64,000 nt of DNA from an uncultured Eubacteriales bacterium (GCA_934456435.1 CAKSHH010000001.1:62001-126000), one strand, 5' to 3'. Positions 42,677 to 52,148 are shown, counted from the first letter of the stretch. The notes: generated by a model not told the origin, from the sequence alone. Made by a program: numbers and translations.

Positions 42677-44611
42677 ATGGGATACACAATAGCTCAGAAA
42701 ATCATTAAAAACCATCTGCTTTCCGGCGATATGACGGTGGGCAGTGAAATCGGTCTCAGAATTGACCAGACTCTGACTCAGGACGCCACGGGTACAATGG
42801 CTTACCTTGAGTTTGAGGCAATGGGAATCGACCGTGTCAGGACGGAACTTTCCGTCGCATATATCGACCACAACACATTGCAGACAGGCTTTGAAAATGC
42901 CGACGACCATCGCTTTATTCAGTCGGTCGCTAAGAAGAGGGGACTTCGTTTTTCACGTCCCGGCAACGGTATTTGCCATCAGGTTCATCTTGAGCGCTTC
43001 GGTATCCCCGGAAAAACTCTTATAGGCTCCGACAGCCATACCCCGACGGGCGGCGGAATCGGTATGCTTGCAATGGGTGCAGGCGGACTTGACGTTGCCG
43101 TAGCAATGGGCGGCGGCGCATATTACATCACAATGCCGAAAATGGTTCGCGTCAATCTCACGGGCAAGCTTCAGCCGTGGGTTGCCGCAAAGGATATTAT
43201 TCTTAAGGTTCTTCAAATCATGTCCGTCAAGGGCGGCGTCGGCAAAATCGTTGAATACGGCGGAGAGGGCGTAAAGACTCTGTCTGTTCCCGAAAGAGCG
43301 ACTATTACAAACATGGGCGCAGAGCTTGGTGCAACAACATCAATCTTCCCGTCCGACGACATCACAAGAGCTTTCCTCAAGGCTCAGGGTCGTGAAAAGG
43401 ACTGGGTTGAAATCAGCGCAGATGACGACGCGGTTTACGACGAAGTCATTGACATCAATCTTGATGAGCTTGTTCCGCTTGCCGCTATGCCGCACATGCC
43501 GGACAACGTAAAGAGCTGTCAGGAAATCGGCAAAATTCATATCGACCAGGTATGTATCGGCTCCTGCACAAACTCATCTCTTATGGATATGCTCAAGGTT
43601 GCCGCAATTCTCAAGGGCAAGACGGTTTGTCCGTCGGTCAGCCTTTCAATCGCTCCCGGCTCCAAGCAGGTTCTCAATATGCTTGCTCTGTGCGGCGCAC
43701 TTTCCGATATGATTGACGCAGGCGCAAGAATCCTTGAATCGGCGTGCGGTCCGTGCATCGGTATGGGTCAGTCACCCAACTCAAAGGGCGTATCGCTCCG
43801 CACATTCAACCGTAATTTTGAGGGTCGTTCGGGTACTGCCGACGCAGGTATTTATCTTGTCAGCCCCGAAGTAGCGGCGGCTTCCGCTCTCACAGGCGTT
43901 CTTACCGATCCGCGCGAGCTCGGTGGAATGCCCGAAATCGAGATGCCGGACGAGTTCATCATCAACGACAATATGATTGCCATGCCTGCAAGTGTTGAGG
44001 ATGCCGATTCGGTTGAGGTTATGTACGGTCCGAACATCAAGCCGTTCCCGAAGACCGAGGCTATGCCTGAGGACATTACGGCTAAGGCTGTTCTCAAGGT
44101 CGGCGACAATATTACAACAGACCATATTATGCCGGCAGGCGCAAAGATTTTGCCCTACCGTTCAAATATTCCGTATCTTTCAAACTTCTGCTTCAAGCAG
44201 TGCGACGAGAAGTTTGCCGAGCATTGTAAAGAGGCAGGCAAGGGTATCATAATCGGCGGCGCAAACTACGGTCAGGGCTCCTCGCGTGAGCACGCCGCAC
44301 TCGTTCCGCTCTATCTCGGAATCAAGGCTGTTATCACCAAGTCGTTTGCCCGTATTCATTGCGCGAACCTTGTCAATGCAGGCATCATTCCGTTTACCTT
44401 TGCAGACGAGACGGACTACGATAAGATCAGCGTAAACGACGAGCTTTGCCTTGAGGGAATCCGCGAAAGCATCGCAAACGGAGCGGACGTTACGCTCAAG
44501 AACCTTACAACGGGCGAGAGCTACAAGCTTGACTATCAGCTTTCCGAGCGCCAGAGGGATATTCTCCTCGCCGGCGGACTGCTTGATTATACAAGAGAGT
44601 CGCAGAAGTGA
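42677..44611 (+). CDS. acnA: Aconitate hydratase
   Basis: A 644-residue Fe-S hydro-lyase interconverting citrate and isocitrate. The cluster cysteines lie in VCIGSCTNSS and ESACGPCIGMG. The N-terminal substrate loop GSDSHTPTGGGIGMLAMGAGGLDV and the C-terminal swivel motif GGANYGQGSSREHAALVP are complete. At about 640 residues it belongs to the short, mitochondrial-like subgroup common in Clostridia, not the 890-residue AcnA of enterics; the symbol is used loosely. CGGAGG precedes the ATG. Isocitrate dehydrogenase follows after 72 bp, but no citrate synthase is nearby. Confidence 0.94.
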   Translation: MGYTIAQKIIKNHLLSGDMTVGSEIGLRIDQTLTQDATGTMAYLEFEAMGIDRVRTELSVAYIDHNTLQTGFENADDHRFIQSVAKKRGLRFSRPGNGICHQVHLERFGIPGKTLIGSDSHTPTGGGIGMLAMGAGGLDVAVAMGGGAYYITMPKMVRVNLTGKLQPWVAAKDIILKVLQIMSVKGGVGKIVEYGGEGVKTLSVPERATITNMGAELGATTSIFPSDDITRAFLKAQGREKDWVEISADDDAVYDEVIDINLDELVPLAAMPHMPDNVKSCQEIGKIHIDQVCIGSCTNSSLMDMLKVAAILKGKTVCPSVSLSIAPGSKQVLNMLALCGALSDMIDAGARILESACGPCIGMGQSPNSKGVSLRTFNRNFEGRSGTADAGIYLVSPEVAAASALTGVLTDPRELGGMPEIEMPDEFIINDNMIAMPASVEDADSVEVMYGPNIKPFPKTEAMPEDITAKAVLKVGDNITTDHIMPAGAKILPYRSNIPYLSNFCFKQCDEKFAEHCKEAGKGIIIGGANYGQGSSREHAALVPLYLGIKAVITKSFARIHCANLVNAGIIPFTFADETDYDKISVNDELCLEGIRESIANGADVTLKNLTTGESYKLDYQLSERQRDILLAGGLLDYTRESQK

Positions 44612-44683
44612 TTTAATTAAACTTCTTTGATATAACGAAGCGAAGTAAAACCAAAGCAAAATACACAGTAAAGGAGCAAAACA

Positions 44684-45853
44684 ATGACAGATACACAGAT
44701 CAAAAATGCAGTTGAAAAATTTGAGGCTCTCATTCGCGAGCAGAGCGACCGTTCCGACAAAATTAAGGCTCAGGGCGATTTCGTTGACTATGAAAAGCTG
44801 GACAAAATCGTAATCGGCGTTTGCGGCGGCGACGGCATCGGCCCCATCATCACCAAGGAGAGCGCAAGAGTGCTTGAATATATGCTTGCCGACAAGGTAA
44901 AGGCAGGCAAGGTTGAGTTCAAGGTAATCGACGGACTCACAATCGAAAACCGTGTTGCCGCTAACAAGGCAATCCCCGACGACGTTCTTGAGGAGCTCAA
45001 GTCCTGCCACGTTATCCTTAAGGGACCGACAACAACTCCTCAGCAGGGCGGTCCGTGGCCGAATATCGAGAGCGCAAACGTTGCAATGAGAAAGGCTCTT
45101 GACCTTTTCGCAAACCTCCGTCCCGTCAAGGTTCCCGAAGAGGGCATCGACTGGACATTCTTCCGTGAGAACACCGAGGGCGCTTATGCCGTCGGCTCAA
45201 AGGGCGTCAACGTAACGGACGATCTTGCCGTTGACTTTGTTGTAACGACAACAGAGGGCTGCGAGAGAATCGCAAAGCTTGCCTATGACTACGCAAGAAG
45301 AAATCACAAGGACAGAGTTTCTATCATCACAAAGGCTAATATCATCAAGACCACGGACGGTAAGTTCCTCAACCTTTGCAAGAACATCGGCAAGGACTAT
45401 CCTGAGATTACAACAGATGAGTGGTACATCGACATTACAACAGCTAAGCTTATCGACCCGAAGCGCCGCAAGGACTTCAAGGTATTCATTCTCCCGAACC
45501 TTTACGGTGACATCATCACCGATGAAGCGGCAGAGTTCCAGGGCGGCGTAGGCACAGCCGGCAGCGCAAACATCGGCAAGAAGTATGCGATGTTTGAGGC
45601 TATCCACGGTTCAGCTCCGAGAATGATCGAAGAGGGCAGAGGTCAGTACGCCGATCCTTGCTCAATGCTCAGAGCTTCGGTTATGCTTCTCTCCCACATC
45701 GGCGAGCAGGAAAAGGCTGATCTGCTCGAAAAGGCTCTTGATATTTGTATGTTCACGGAAAAGAAGCTTACGATTACAGGCCGTGACACGGGCTGCACCT
45801 GCTCCGAGTTCGGCGACTATGTAATGGAGACAGTAAAAAAACTCAGCGAATAA
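44684..45853 (+). CDS. icd: Isocitrate/isopropylmalate-family dehydrogenase, probable isocitrate dehydrogenase
   Basis: A 389-residue beta-decarboxylating dehydrogenase. GVCGGDGIGP opens the fold, ESANVAMRKALDLFANLRPVK is the isocitrate-type substrate loop (S, N, R ligands), RENTEGAY is conserved, NLYGDIITDEAAEFQGGVGTAGSANIG carries the metal aspartates, and EAIHGSAPR opens the cofactor site. Its position next to aconitase supports isocitrate over isopropylmalate, giving 2-oxoglutarate for glutamate synthesis. NAD versus NADP preference cannot be fixed by eye. GGAGC precedes the ATG. Confidence 0.9.
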   Translation: MTDTQIKNAVEKFEALIREQSDRSDKIKAQGDFVDYEKLDKIVIGVCGGDGIGPIITKESARVLEYMLADKVKAGKVEFKVIDGLTIENRVAANKAIPDDVLEELKSCHVILKGPTTTPQQGGPWPNIESANVAMRKALDLFANLRPVKVPEEGIDWTFFRENTEGAYAVGSKGVNVTDDLAVDFVVTTTEGCERIAKLAYDYARRNHKDRVSIITKANIIKTTDGKFLNLCKNIGKDYPEITTDEWYIDITTAKLIDPKRRKDFKVFILPNLYGDIITDEAAEFQGGVGTAGSANIGKKYAMFEAIHGSAPRMIEEGRGQYADPCSMLRASVMLLSHIGEQEKADLLEKALDICMFTEKKLTITGRDTGCTCSEFGDYVMETVKKLSE

Positions 45854-45869
45854 AAGTGAGGGAAAAATT

Positions 45870-46523
45870 ATGGCTAAGGAAAAGAAATCCGTTTCTATGT
45901 CCGTCATAAAGCGCTTACCTCGTTATTACCGATTCCTCGGTGAATTAAAGAAAAACAACATCACGAGAATTTCCTCCAAGGAGCTGTCCCAGCGTATGGG
46001 CTTCACCGCGTCGCAGATAAGACAGGATCTTAACTGCTTCGGCGGATTCGGTCAGCAGGGCTATGGCTACAATGTTGAACAGCTCCAAAAGGAGATAGGA
46101 GCGATTCTCGGCATAAACAACGGATTTAAAACAATATTGATCGGCTGCGGAAATCTCGGCAGGGCAATAGCTTCGCACATGACCTTTGAGGACAGAGGTT
46201 TCGAGCTTGTCGGTCTCTTTGACCAAAGAGCCGATAAAATGCAGGATCTTAAAATCAAGGGACTTTCGGTTTATCCCGTTGAGGATCTTGAGGTCTATTG
46301 CAAAGAGGTTGAACCCAAGGTCGCCGTGCTTTGCATACCGAGCGAGGCAACTCCCGCGATCGTTGACAGGCTTGTTGCTCTCGGAATAACCAGCTTTTGG
46401 AACTTCAGTCACTATGACATTGCGTCAAACTACCCCGGTGTCACGGTTGAGAACGTTCATCTGAATGACAGCCTGATGACGCTCAGCTATCAAATAATGA
46501 ACAGGGAGGATTCAGGCAAATGA
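45870..46523 (+). CDS. rex: Redox-sensing transcriptional repressor Rex
   Basis: A 217-residue repressor. The N-terminal winged helix (about 8-85) contains RISSKELSQRMGFTASQIRQDLNCFGGFGQQGYGY, the Rex DNA-reading helix. The Rossmann domain begins LIGCGNLGRAIASH and binds NADH/NAD+; high NADH releases DNA. The C-terminal swapped helix follows. It is co-transcribed with aconitase and isocitrate dehydrogenase, whose promoter has a Rex-like site. The next gene overlaps it by 4 bp (ATGA). Confidence 0.96.
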   Translation: MAKEKKSVSMSVIKRLPRYYRFLGELKKNNITRISSKELSQRMGFTASQIRQDLNCFGGFGQQGYGYNVEQLQKEIGAILGINNGFKTILIGCGNLGRAIASHMTFEDRGFELVGLFDQRADKMQDLKIKGLSVYPVEDLEVYCKEVEPKVAVLCIPSEATPAIVDRLVALGITSFWNFSHYDIASNYPGVTVENVHLNDSLMTLSYQIMNREDSGK

Positions 46524-47275
46524 AAGTTATGAGCTTTAATGTTCTCTGCTACGGATGCGAAGGCCATTCGTGGCTGGAAAGAGACGCTGATGTAATTGCA
46601 ACCGTCAGAAAGTATATGCCCGATATTTTCGGAATCCAGGAAGCACACATCGGCTGGATGGGAATTTTCCGCGAGAGTATGGATGAGTATGATTTTGTCG
46701 GAGTCGGCAGAGACGACGGCAAGGAGGACGGCGAGTTTTCACCTGTTTTTTACAGGAAAGATAAGTACACCCTCGTTGACAAGGGCTGGTTTTGGATAAG
46801 CGAAACGCCCGATGTTCCGTCCAAGTCATGGAACACCGCCTGCAGACGAATCACATCGTGGGCGAAACTTCTCGACAAGGAAAGCGGAAAAGAATTTGTC
46901 GCGATGAATACCCACCTCGACCACAGGAGCGAGGAAGCGAGAAAGAACGGCGTGAGACTTATCAATGAGTTCGCCGCAAAGCACGACTGCCCCGTTGTCA
47001 TAACAGGAGATTTCAACATTTCTGAGGGAACAGACTGCTATGTTGATATGGTTGAGGGCGGAGTTTTCAAGGACAGTAAGTTCACCGCCGCACAAACCGA
47101 GAACTACCCGACTTTCCACTCGTATTTTCACCATCAGGAGCCTGAGGATGTAATTGACTTTATATTCATCAGCGAAGGCTTCAAAGCCGAAAAGTATCAG
47201 GTTATCAAGGACAAGCCGAACGGAGCTTTTCCGTCTGATCATTGCCCGATAATGTCTGATATTGACTTTGCTTAA
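46520..47275 (+). CDS. Endonuclease/exonuclease/phosphatase-family hydrolase
   Basis: A 251-residue metal-dependent hydrolase. KVMSFNVLCYG (Asn ligand), FGIQEAH (Glu), MNTHLDH (His), VVITGDFNISEG (Asp/Asn) and FPSDHCPIMSDI (Asp-His) are all in place, so it should be active. The family covers nucleases, phosphodiesterases and sphingomyelinase-like enzymes. There is no signal peptide. The substrate is unknown. It is translationally coupled to rex and precedes a strong terminator. Confidence 0.85.
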   Translation: MKVMSFNVLCYGCEGHSWLERDADVIATVRKYMPDIFGIQEAHIGWMGIFRESMDEYDFVGVGRDDGKEDGEFSPVFYRKDKYTLVDKGWFWISETPDVPSKSWNTACRRITSWAKLLDKESGKEFVAMNTHLDHRSEEARKNGVRLINEFAAKHDCPVVITGDFNISEGTDCYVDMVEGGVFKDSKFTAAQTENYPTFHSYFHHQEPEDVIDFIFISEGFKAEKYQVIKDKPNGAFPSDHCPIMSDIDFA

Positions 47276-47291
47276 AAAGTTATATTGTTTA

Positions 47292-47327
47292 CTCCGCTCA
47301 ACTTCGGTTGGGCGGAGCTTTTGCTTT
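47292..47327 (+). terminator. Terminator of the acn-icd-rex-EEP operon
   Basis: 11-bp stem CTCCGCTCAAC / GTTGGGCGGAG with a TTCG tetraloop (one G-U), then CTTTTGCTTTT. Confidence 0.88.
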
Positions 47328-47424
47328 TACGTTGATTTTGCTGTGATATTATGAAAGCAAACGCTGATTTTTTGATAAAAATGCATAAATCTGACGGTAA
47401 AATATAAATTTATTGATAAATATA

Positions 47425-47453
47425 TTTACAAAATAATTGAAATAAAGTATAAT
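47425..47453 (+). promoter_or_regulatory. Promoter of the large surface protein gene
   Basis: TTTACA, 17-bp spacer, TATAAT. Confidence 0.75.
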
Positions 47454-47487
47454 TGAACCATAATCTAATAACAAGGGAGGCAAAAGG

Positions 47488-50400
47488 ATGAAAAGAAAAA
47501 CGATGAAAAGAATTTTCAGCATTATCCTCGCGGTGTGCATGCTCCTGAGCATTGCACCTGTCACGATGGCTGCCGACACGGCGGACGGCGGTTATCAGAA
47601 GGGGGATATAATCGAATTCGGTTCATATCCTCAGTCAAAGGTGACCGATCCAAGGATCATTTCGGTACTTGACGGCTTCCTGACCGATGACGTGTGGGTG
47701 TCATACGACTACTACATCGGCACGGGAACGGAGTATGACGGCAAAATGACAGCGTCGGACTACATGAAGTATGCCGATCTTGAGCTGAACGGCGAAAAAT
47801 ACCGTGCGGTCAGATTCTCGCAGTACCGTCCTAAGGTAACGAGCGATGTTTCATCCGAGGCTACTTCGGCTCAAGACAATAACGGCTACTATTTAAACAC
47901 CACATACTTCTTTAAATATGAGCCGCTGACATGGACGGTTCTTGACCCCGAAGAGGGCTATGTTATGTCCAATATTGCCATTGACGCTCAGGCTTTTGAG
48001 AACTTTTCTTATTATGATCCCGATTCTTATGATTCCGCATTGGGACAAATGGTTTATAACGGCAAGGACTGCAAGTATTTAGCCAACGATTGGTCAAAAT
48101 GCTCTCTGAGAGAGTGGATGAACAGGGATTTCTTCAATACTGCTTTCACGGCGGAGGAAAAGGCTCAGATAGGTAAAACCTATCTTGACAATACCAATAC
48201 GTTCAGTTCGAAATATGACTGTGCAGGCACATTTGATAAGATTTTTACAATTAGTATTATTGACGCAATAAACAGCGATTACGGTTTTGATGAGGACGGA
48301 TCACATACCGATTTTGCGAGAGCAAGACCGGCTACTGATTACGCAAAGTGCCAGGGCGCAGACGCAGCAGATACGACCGGAACACTTCCGTATTGGTGGC
48401 TGCGTACAACAGGGTTCTACGGCGCATTTGCCTTTGGCGTAGCTCCGGGCGGCTGGATCGTTTCCAGCGGCGGCGGTTATTACAATGTCAACAGAACCGA
48501 TATGGGCGTTGTTCCTGCGTTCAAATTCAATCCAAAGACGCCGACGCTCGCTAAGGGCAGCAAAATCGAATTCGGCTCATATCCTCAGTCCGAGGTCACG
48601 GACGCCGATGAGGTCGCAAAGCTTGAAGCGGACTCGGAGAATTATCTTTGGGTTTCCTATAAATATTACAGCGGAACAGGCAATAGCACGGACGGCGAAA
48701 TGGAGCCGGGCGATTTCATGCTGTATAAGGATTTCTACAGTGACGGCGAAATGTTCCGCGCGGTTACTTTTTCGGAGTACAGACCGGGCACCGGCGGCGG
48801 ATTAAAAGGAGATGTTTTTTCTAACCAGAAAGACAACGACTATCACCCGAACAATGTATATTATTTTAAATACGAACCGCTGACATGGCGTGTGCTTGAT
48901 CCCGACGAGGGATATGTGATGTGCGATAACATAATTGACTCGCAGTCTTATCAGAATTTCGTTATTAGAAAAGACGGTAAGCTTTATAACAGCAAGGATT
49001 GCACAAATTATGTCTCAGATTGGGAAACCTGCTCATTGAGACAGTGGCTCAACAAGACCTTTTATAACACGGCATTCTCCCGTGAGGAGAAGATGCTGAT
49101 AGGCACAACGTTCCTTGAGAATAACAGCCCGGACGGCACTTGGTTCGGCACCGATACGGGCGATAAAATATTTATTCTCTCATTTGACGATGTAATTAAC
49201 AGCGCATACGGCTTCGACTCATCGATATCGGAATTTGACAAAGCAAGAAAGCTCAAAGGTACGGATTATTCAAAATGTCAGGGCGTATATATCAGCCTGG
49301 GTTATCCGCATTGGTGGCTTCGTACCCCGGGCAATGCCGAAGCGGTTTACCTCGTCAGCAGCTACGGCTGGGCGGCTCCCGGTCAGGGAGTTTACGGCAC
49401 AGGCGTGGGCGTCGTTCCTGCACTCAAATTAAACCCGAAGGCTGTTGATGTCAGCGTTGTTTACGACCTTGACGGCGGCGCATGGGCAGAGGGCTACACT
49501 GCACCGACAAGCTATAAAGCAAATGAAACGCTTGCACTTCCGACAGCGGAAAACGTTGTGCGAGCAGGTTATACCTTCTCCGGCTGGGAGCAGACGAGCT
49601 TCATAAACAAGACTGTTACCTATGCGGCAAAGTGGATATCCAACGGTTATATCGTAAGCTTTGACTCAAACGGCGGAACGGCAGTTGCGGATAAGTTTCT
49701 CGCATGGAGCGACAAGGTGCTCGACGGCGTTTCGGCTCCGACAAAGGCAGGCTACACATTCGCAGGCTGGAGGTACGCTGATTCGGCAGTTTCGTCAGAT
49801 ACAAAGTTTTCCGACCTCGCTGCAGATGATAAGGTAAGCGGAATTACCATGGTGGCAGAGTGGATGGCAAAAACCTATACGATTAAGTTTGATACAAGAG
49901 GCGGCACTCCCGTTGCCGACAAGACGCTCCACTGGGACGATAAGGTTCTCGACGGTGTTGTTCCTCCGACAAAAGAGGGAGGATTTGAATTCATCGGCTG
50001 GAACATTGTTTCTCCGAAATTGAGCGTAACAACTTTGAATTGCACATACGGCGAGCTTGTTCAGGACGACAGCATTGACACGGTTACGCTCGGTGCGGTT
50101 TGGAGAGATACCGAAAAGCCGGTAATAATCGGTCTTGAAAACGGCAAGATTTATTGCGGACCTCAGAAGTTTAAGGTAACCGACAATGACACATCGGGAA
50201 CGACAATCGTAATAATAAACGGCAAAAATGTTGAGCCGGACGCAGACGGATATTATACGGCTGAACCCGCAAACGGTGAGTTCAAGGTTATTGCTGTTGA
50301 TTCTTTTGCTAACATGGCAATGGTCCAAATTACCGTAAACGCCGCTCACGATTACAGCGATTGGAAGTTCGACGAGAACGAGCACTGGAAGGAGTGCAAG

Positions 50401-50640
50401 TACGGCGATTCCGTAATCGAAAAGGGCGAGCATACCTTTGAATGGGTGACGGATAAGGAAGCGACCGAGACGGAAAAAGGTATCGCACATGAGGAATGTA
50501 CGGTCTGCCACGCAAAGCGCAACGAGAACACCGAGGTTTCAAAGCTCCCGACAAAGTGGGATAATATCAAAGCTTGGTTCATCGGCATCTTTGCAAAAAT
50601 CATCAAATGGTTTGTTGATATGATAAATAGCATTTGCTGA
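47488..50640 (+). CDS. Large secreted protein: two DUF6273 domains plus InlB-type repeats
   Basis: A 1050-residue exported protein. The signal peptide (1-28) ends near APVTMAADT. Two tandem DUF6273 units follow (about 45-350 and 360-650), each with GSYPQS, WVSY.YY.GTG, LTW.VLDP.EGYVM, CSLR.W and WWLRT...VVPA.K. Three Listeria-Bacteroides/InlB-type B repeats (about 655-870) carry GGxAxADKxLxWxDKVLDGV..PTK.G..F.GW. An Ig-like region (875-945) and an HDYSDWKFDENEHWKECKYG motif with CTVCHAK come next, then a hydrophobic C-terminal helix. No LPXTG motif is seen. It is likely a surface protein in contact with host or matrix. AGGGAGG precedes the ATG. Confidence 0.88.
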   Translation: MKRKTMKRIFSIILAVCMLLSIAPVTMAADTADGGYQKGDIIEFGSYPQSKVTDPRIISVLDGFLTDDVWVSYDYYIGTGTEYDGKMTASDYMKYADLELNGEKYRAVRFSQYRPKVTSDVSSEATSAQDNNGYYLNTTYFFKYEPLTWTVLDPEEGYVMSNIAIDAQAFENFSYYDPDSYDSALGQMVYNGKDCKYLANDWSKCSLREWMNRDFFNTAFTAEEKAQIGKTYLDNTNTFSSKYDCAGTFDKIFTISIIDAINSDYGFDEDGSHTDFARARPATDYAKCQGADAADTTGTLPYWWLRTTGFYGAFAFGVAPGGWIVSSGGGYYNVNRTDMGVVPAFKFNPKTPTLAKGSKIEFGSYPQSEVTDADEVAKLEADSENYLWVSYKYYSGTGNSTDGEMEPGDFMLYKDFYSDGEMFRAVTFSEYRPGTGGGLKGDVFSNQKDNDYHPNNVYYFKYEPLTWRVLDPDEGYVMCDNIIDSQSYQNFVIRKDGKLYNSKDCTNYVSDWETCSLRQWLNKTFYNTAFSREEKMLIGTTFLENNSPDGTWFGTDTGDKIFILSFDDVINSAYGFDSSISEFDKARKLKGTDYSKCQGVYISLGYPHWWLRTPGNAEAVYLVSSYGWAAPGQGVYGTGVGVVPALKLNPKAVDVSVVYDLDGGAWAEGYTAPTSYKANETLALPTAENVVRAGYTFSGWEQTSFINKTVTYAAKWISNGYIVSFDSNGGTAVADKFLAWSDKVLDGVSAPTKAGYTFAGWRYADSAVSSDTKFSDLAADDKVSGITMVAEWMAKTYTIKFDTRGGTPVADKTLHWDDKVLDGVVPPTKEGGFEFIGWNIVSPKLSVTTLNCTYGELVQDDSIDTVTLGAVWRDTEKPVIIGLENGKIYCGPQKFKVTDNDTSGTTIVIINGKNVEPDADGYYTAEPANGEFKVIAVDSFANMAMVQITVNAAHDYSDWKFDENEHWKECKYGDSVIEKGEHTFEWVTDKEATETEKGIAHEECTVCHAKRNENTEVSKLPTKWDNIKAWFIGIFAKIIKWFVDMINSIC

Positions 50641-50656
50641 CAGATAAAATAATAAC

Positions 50657-50689
50657 AACACGCCGCGGACTTAAAGCCTGCGGCGTGTT
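50657..50689 (+). terminator. Terminator of the large surface protein gene
   Basis: AACACGCCGC / GCGGCGTGTT, 10-bp perfect stem with a 13-base loop; weak downstream T-tract. Confidence 0.7.
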
Positions 50690-50693
50690 CCTT

Positions 50694-50727
50694 GTAAAAA
50701 ACGCTCCCGAAAAATGACGGGAGCGTT
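50694..50727 (-). terminator. Terminator of the pduL gene
   Basis: AACGCTCCCG / CGGGAGCGTT stem followed, on the minus strand, by TTTTTAC, 13 bp past the pduL stop codon. Confidence 0.8.
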
Positions 50728-50740
50728 AGTTCTTATGTAC

Positions 50741-51316
50741 TTATTTAATGATTTCGCCCATGAGACCGGGAGTTGCAAAGGCTGCGTTTGACTCGTCTGT
50801 GTCAATGTGCATTGCAAGCGCATACTTGGGGCTGACTCTTACGACTACGTCGCCGAAAACAAGCGAACGACCGTTTGAATTGATTTTTACGGAAACAATT
50901 TCCTTGTCCTTGAGACCGAATTTCTCGGCATCTTCGGGAGTTGCGTGGATATGACGCTTTGCAACGATGACGCCCTCGCTGAGCTCAACCTCGCCGGCAG
51001 GACCAACAAGCTTGCAAGCGCCGCTTCCTGCGATATCGCCGGACTCACGGCAGGGAGCGTTTACGCCGATTGAACGTGCGTCGGAAGCTGAAAGCTCAAC
51101 CTGAGTTTCGGGGCGAATGGGTCCGAGAATCGAAACGGCAGGGAAGCTGCTCTTGGGTCCGATAACCTGAACTCTCTCGTTTGAAGCGAACTGACCCGGC
51201 TGGGAAAGATCCTTCTTCTTTGTAAGCTCATATCCCTTACCGAAGAGAGTCTCAAGAACCTCCTGCGTAACGTGGACGTGACGTGCTGATGTTTCAACTA
51301 ATACCTGATTTGACAT
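50741..51316 (-). CDS. pduL: Phosphate acyltransferase, PduL family
   Basis: A 191-residue zinc enzyme transferring acyl groups between CoA and phosphate (acetyl or propanoyl). Both PduL halves are present: SARHVHVTQE near the N terminus and AKRHIHATPEDA at about 119-130 give the metal-binding histidines, and GPIRPETQVELSASDA and KYALAMHIDTDESNAA are family motifs. No microcompartment encapsulation peptide or shell genes are nearby, so it probably serves as a housekeeping acetate-forming phosphotransacetylase. AGTGAGGTCG precedes the ATG. Confidence 0.92.
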   Translation of the reverse strand: MSNQVLVETSARHVHVTQEVLETLFGKGYELTKKKDLSQPGQFASNERVQVIGPKSSFPAVSILGPIRPETQVELSASDARSIGVNAPCRESGDIAGSGACKLVGPAGEVELSEGVIVAKRHIHATPEDAEKFGLKDKEIVSVKINSNGRSLVFGDVVVRVSPKYALAMHIDTDESNAAFATPGLMGEIIK

Positions 51317-51351
51317 TTGAACGACCTCACTTTAAAAGTTTTCCGCAAAAT

Positions 51352-51380
51352 ATTATAAGCCCTTATGCCGAAAATTGCAA
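51352..51380 (-). promoter_or_regulatory. Promoter of pduL
   Basis: Minus strand TTGCAA, 17-bp spacer, TATAAT. Confidence 0.75.
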
Positions 51381-51562
51381 CAGTTTTTCACCATTCCGTC
51401 AAATAGCATTTTTGAGAGGGCTTGTTAGCGCGGATAATTCTGTAAAAAAGACGGGGAATGAAATGAGAAATTTTGAAAATGATTTATTGTGTGTTTTTTT
51501 TACTGTAATTTATATATTGCCAATAATAAAATGTTTCACAGAAGAACAGTTCGAATATAAAA

Positions 51563-51584
51563 AAGCTCGGCTCATGCCGAGCTT
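51563..51584 (-). terminator. Terminator of the GNAT gene
   Basis: AAGCTCGGC / GCCGAGCTT with a 4-base loop, then TTTTTATA on the minus strand, directly after the GNAT stop codon. Confidence 0.85.
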
Positions 51585-51588
51585 CTTA

Positions 51589-52038
51589 TCATTTAAATGT
51601 GTATTTCATTAGTTGGGGATGGCAGGTGGTTCCGCGTTTGCTGCAGGTTGAACAGTAGACTGCGATATTCGGCGAGTTCTCCCATTCCATACTTTCCCAT
51701 CCGCAATGAATATAGTATTCGGGTTCCTTGGCACATGCCCAAAGCTCTTTAACTCCGAGTTTCTTGGCTTCGTCAAAAACAACCGACTGCATGATTTTTC
51801 CGTAGCCCTTGGACTGCACACCGTTGCGAACGGCAATATCGCCCAAAGAGTACGCTCCGTCACGAATTTCAAGAGTGACAGCCGCCATGAGCTCCCCGGT
51901 CAGCGCATTGTCCATACGCCACATCTTGAGTACTCTGTCCGGCATACGTTCTTCAATATTAACGCCCATTCCGCTCTCGTGAAAAAGCGTTGAAAGAGAC
52001 AAAAAATCTTCGGTTTCTCTGATGATATAATCTTTCAT
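51589..52038 (-). CDS. GNAT-family N-acetyltransferase
   Basis: A 149-residue acetyl-CoA-dependent acetyltransferase. The acetyl-CoA loop is in IAVRNGVQSKGYGKIMQSVVFDEAK (Q/R-x-x-G-x-G/A form), preceded by the beta-4 strand YSLGDIAV. The C-terminal CSTCSKRGTTCHP cluster is unusual for the fold and may bind zinc. The acceptor is unknown. I use the ATG at 52038 (10 bases after GAGGA), not the one four codons upstream. Codons become AT-richer from here on. Confidence 0.8.
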   Translation of the reverse strand: MKDYIIRETEDFLSLSTLFHESGMGVNIEERMPDRVLKMWRMDNALTGELMAAVTLEIRDGAYSLGDIAVRNGVQSKGYGKIMQSVVFDEAKKLGVKELWACAKEPEYYIHCGWESMEWENSPNIAVYCSTCSKRGTTCHPQLMKYTFK

Positions 52039-52148
52039 AAAAATCCTCATTTTTTATTTTTCTTATGCTATTGTATCAAATAAAGCAATATATTTAATGA
52101 GAATATAGAAAATAAAATATAAAATATTATTTACAAAAGGAATATTTT

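Noticed and set aside
50741..51316. PduL as part of a bacterial microcompartment locus
   Set aside because: No shell (BMC-domain) or signature enzyme genes are in the neighbourhood, and no N-terminal encapsulation peptide is evident.
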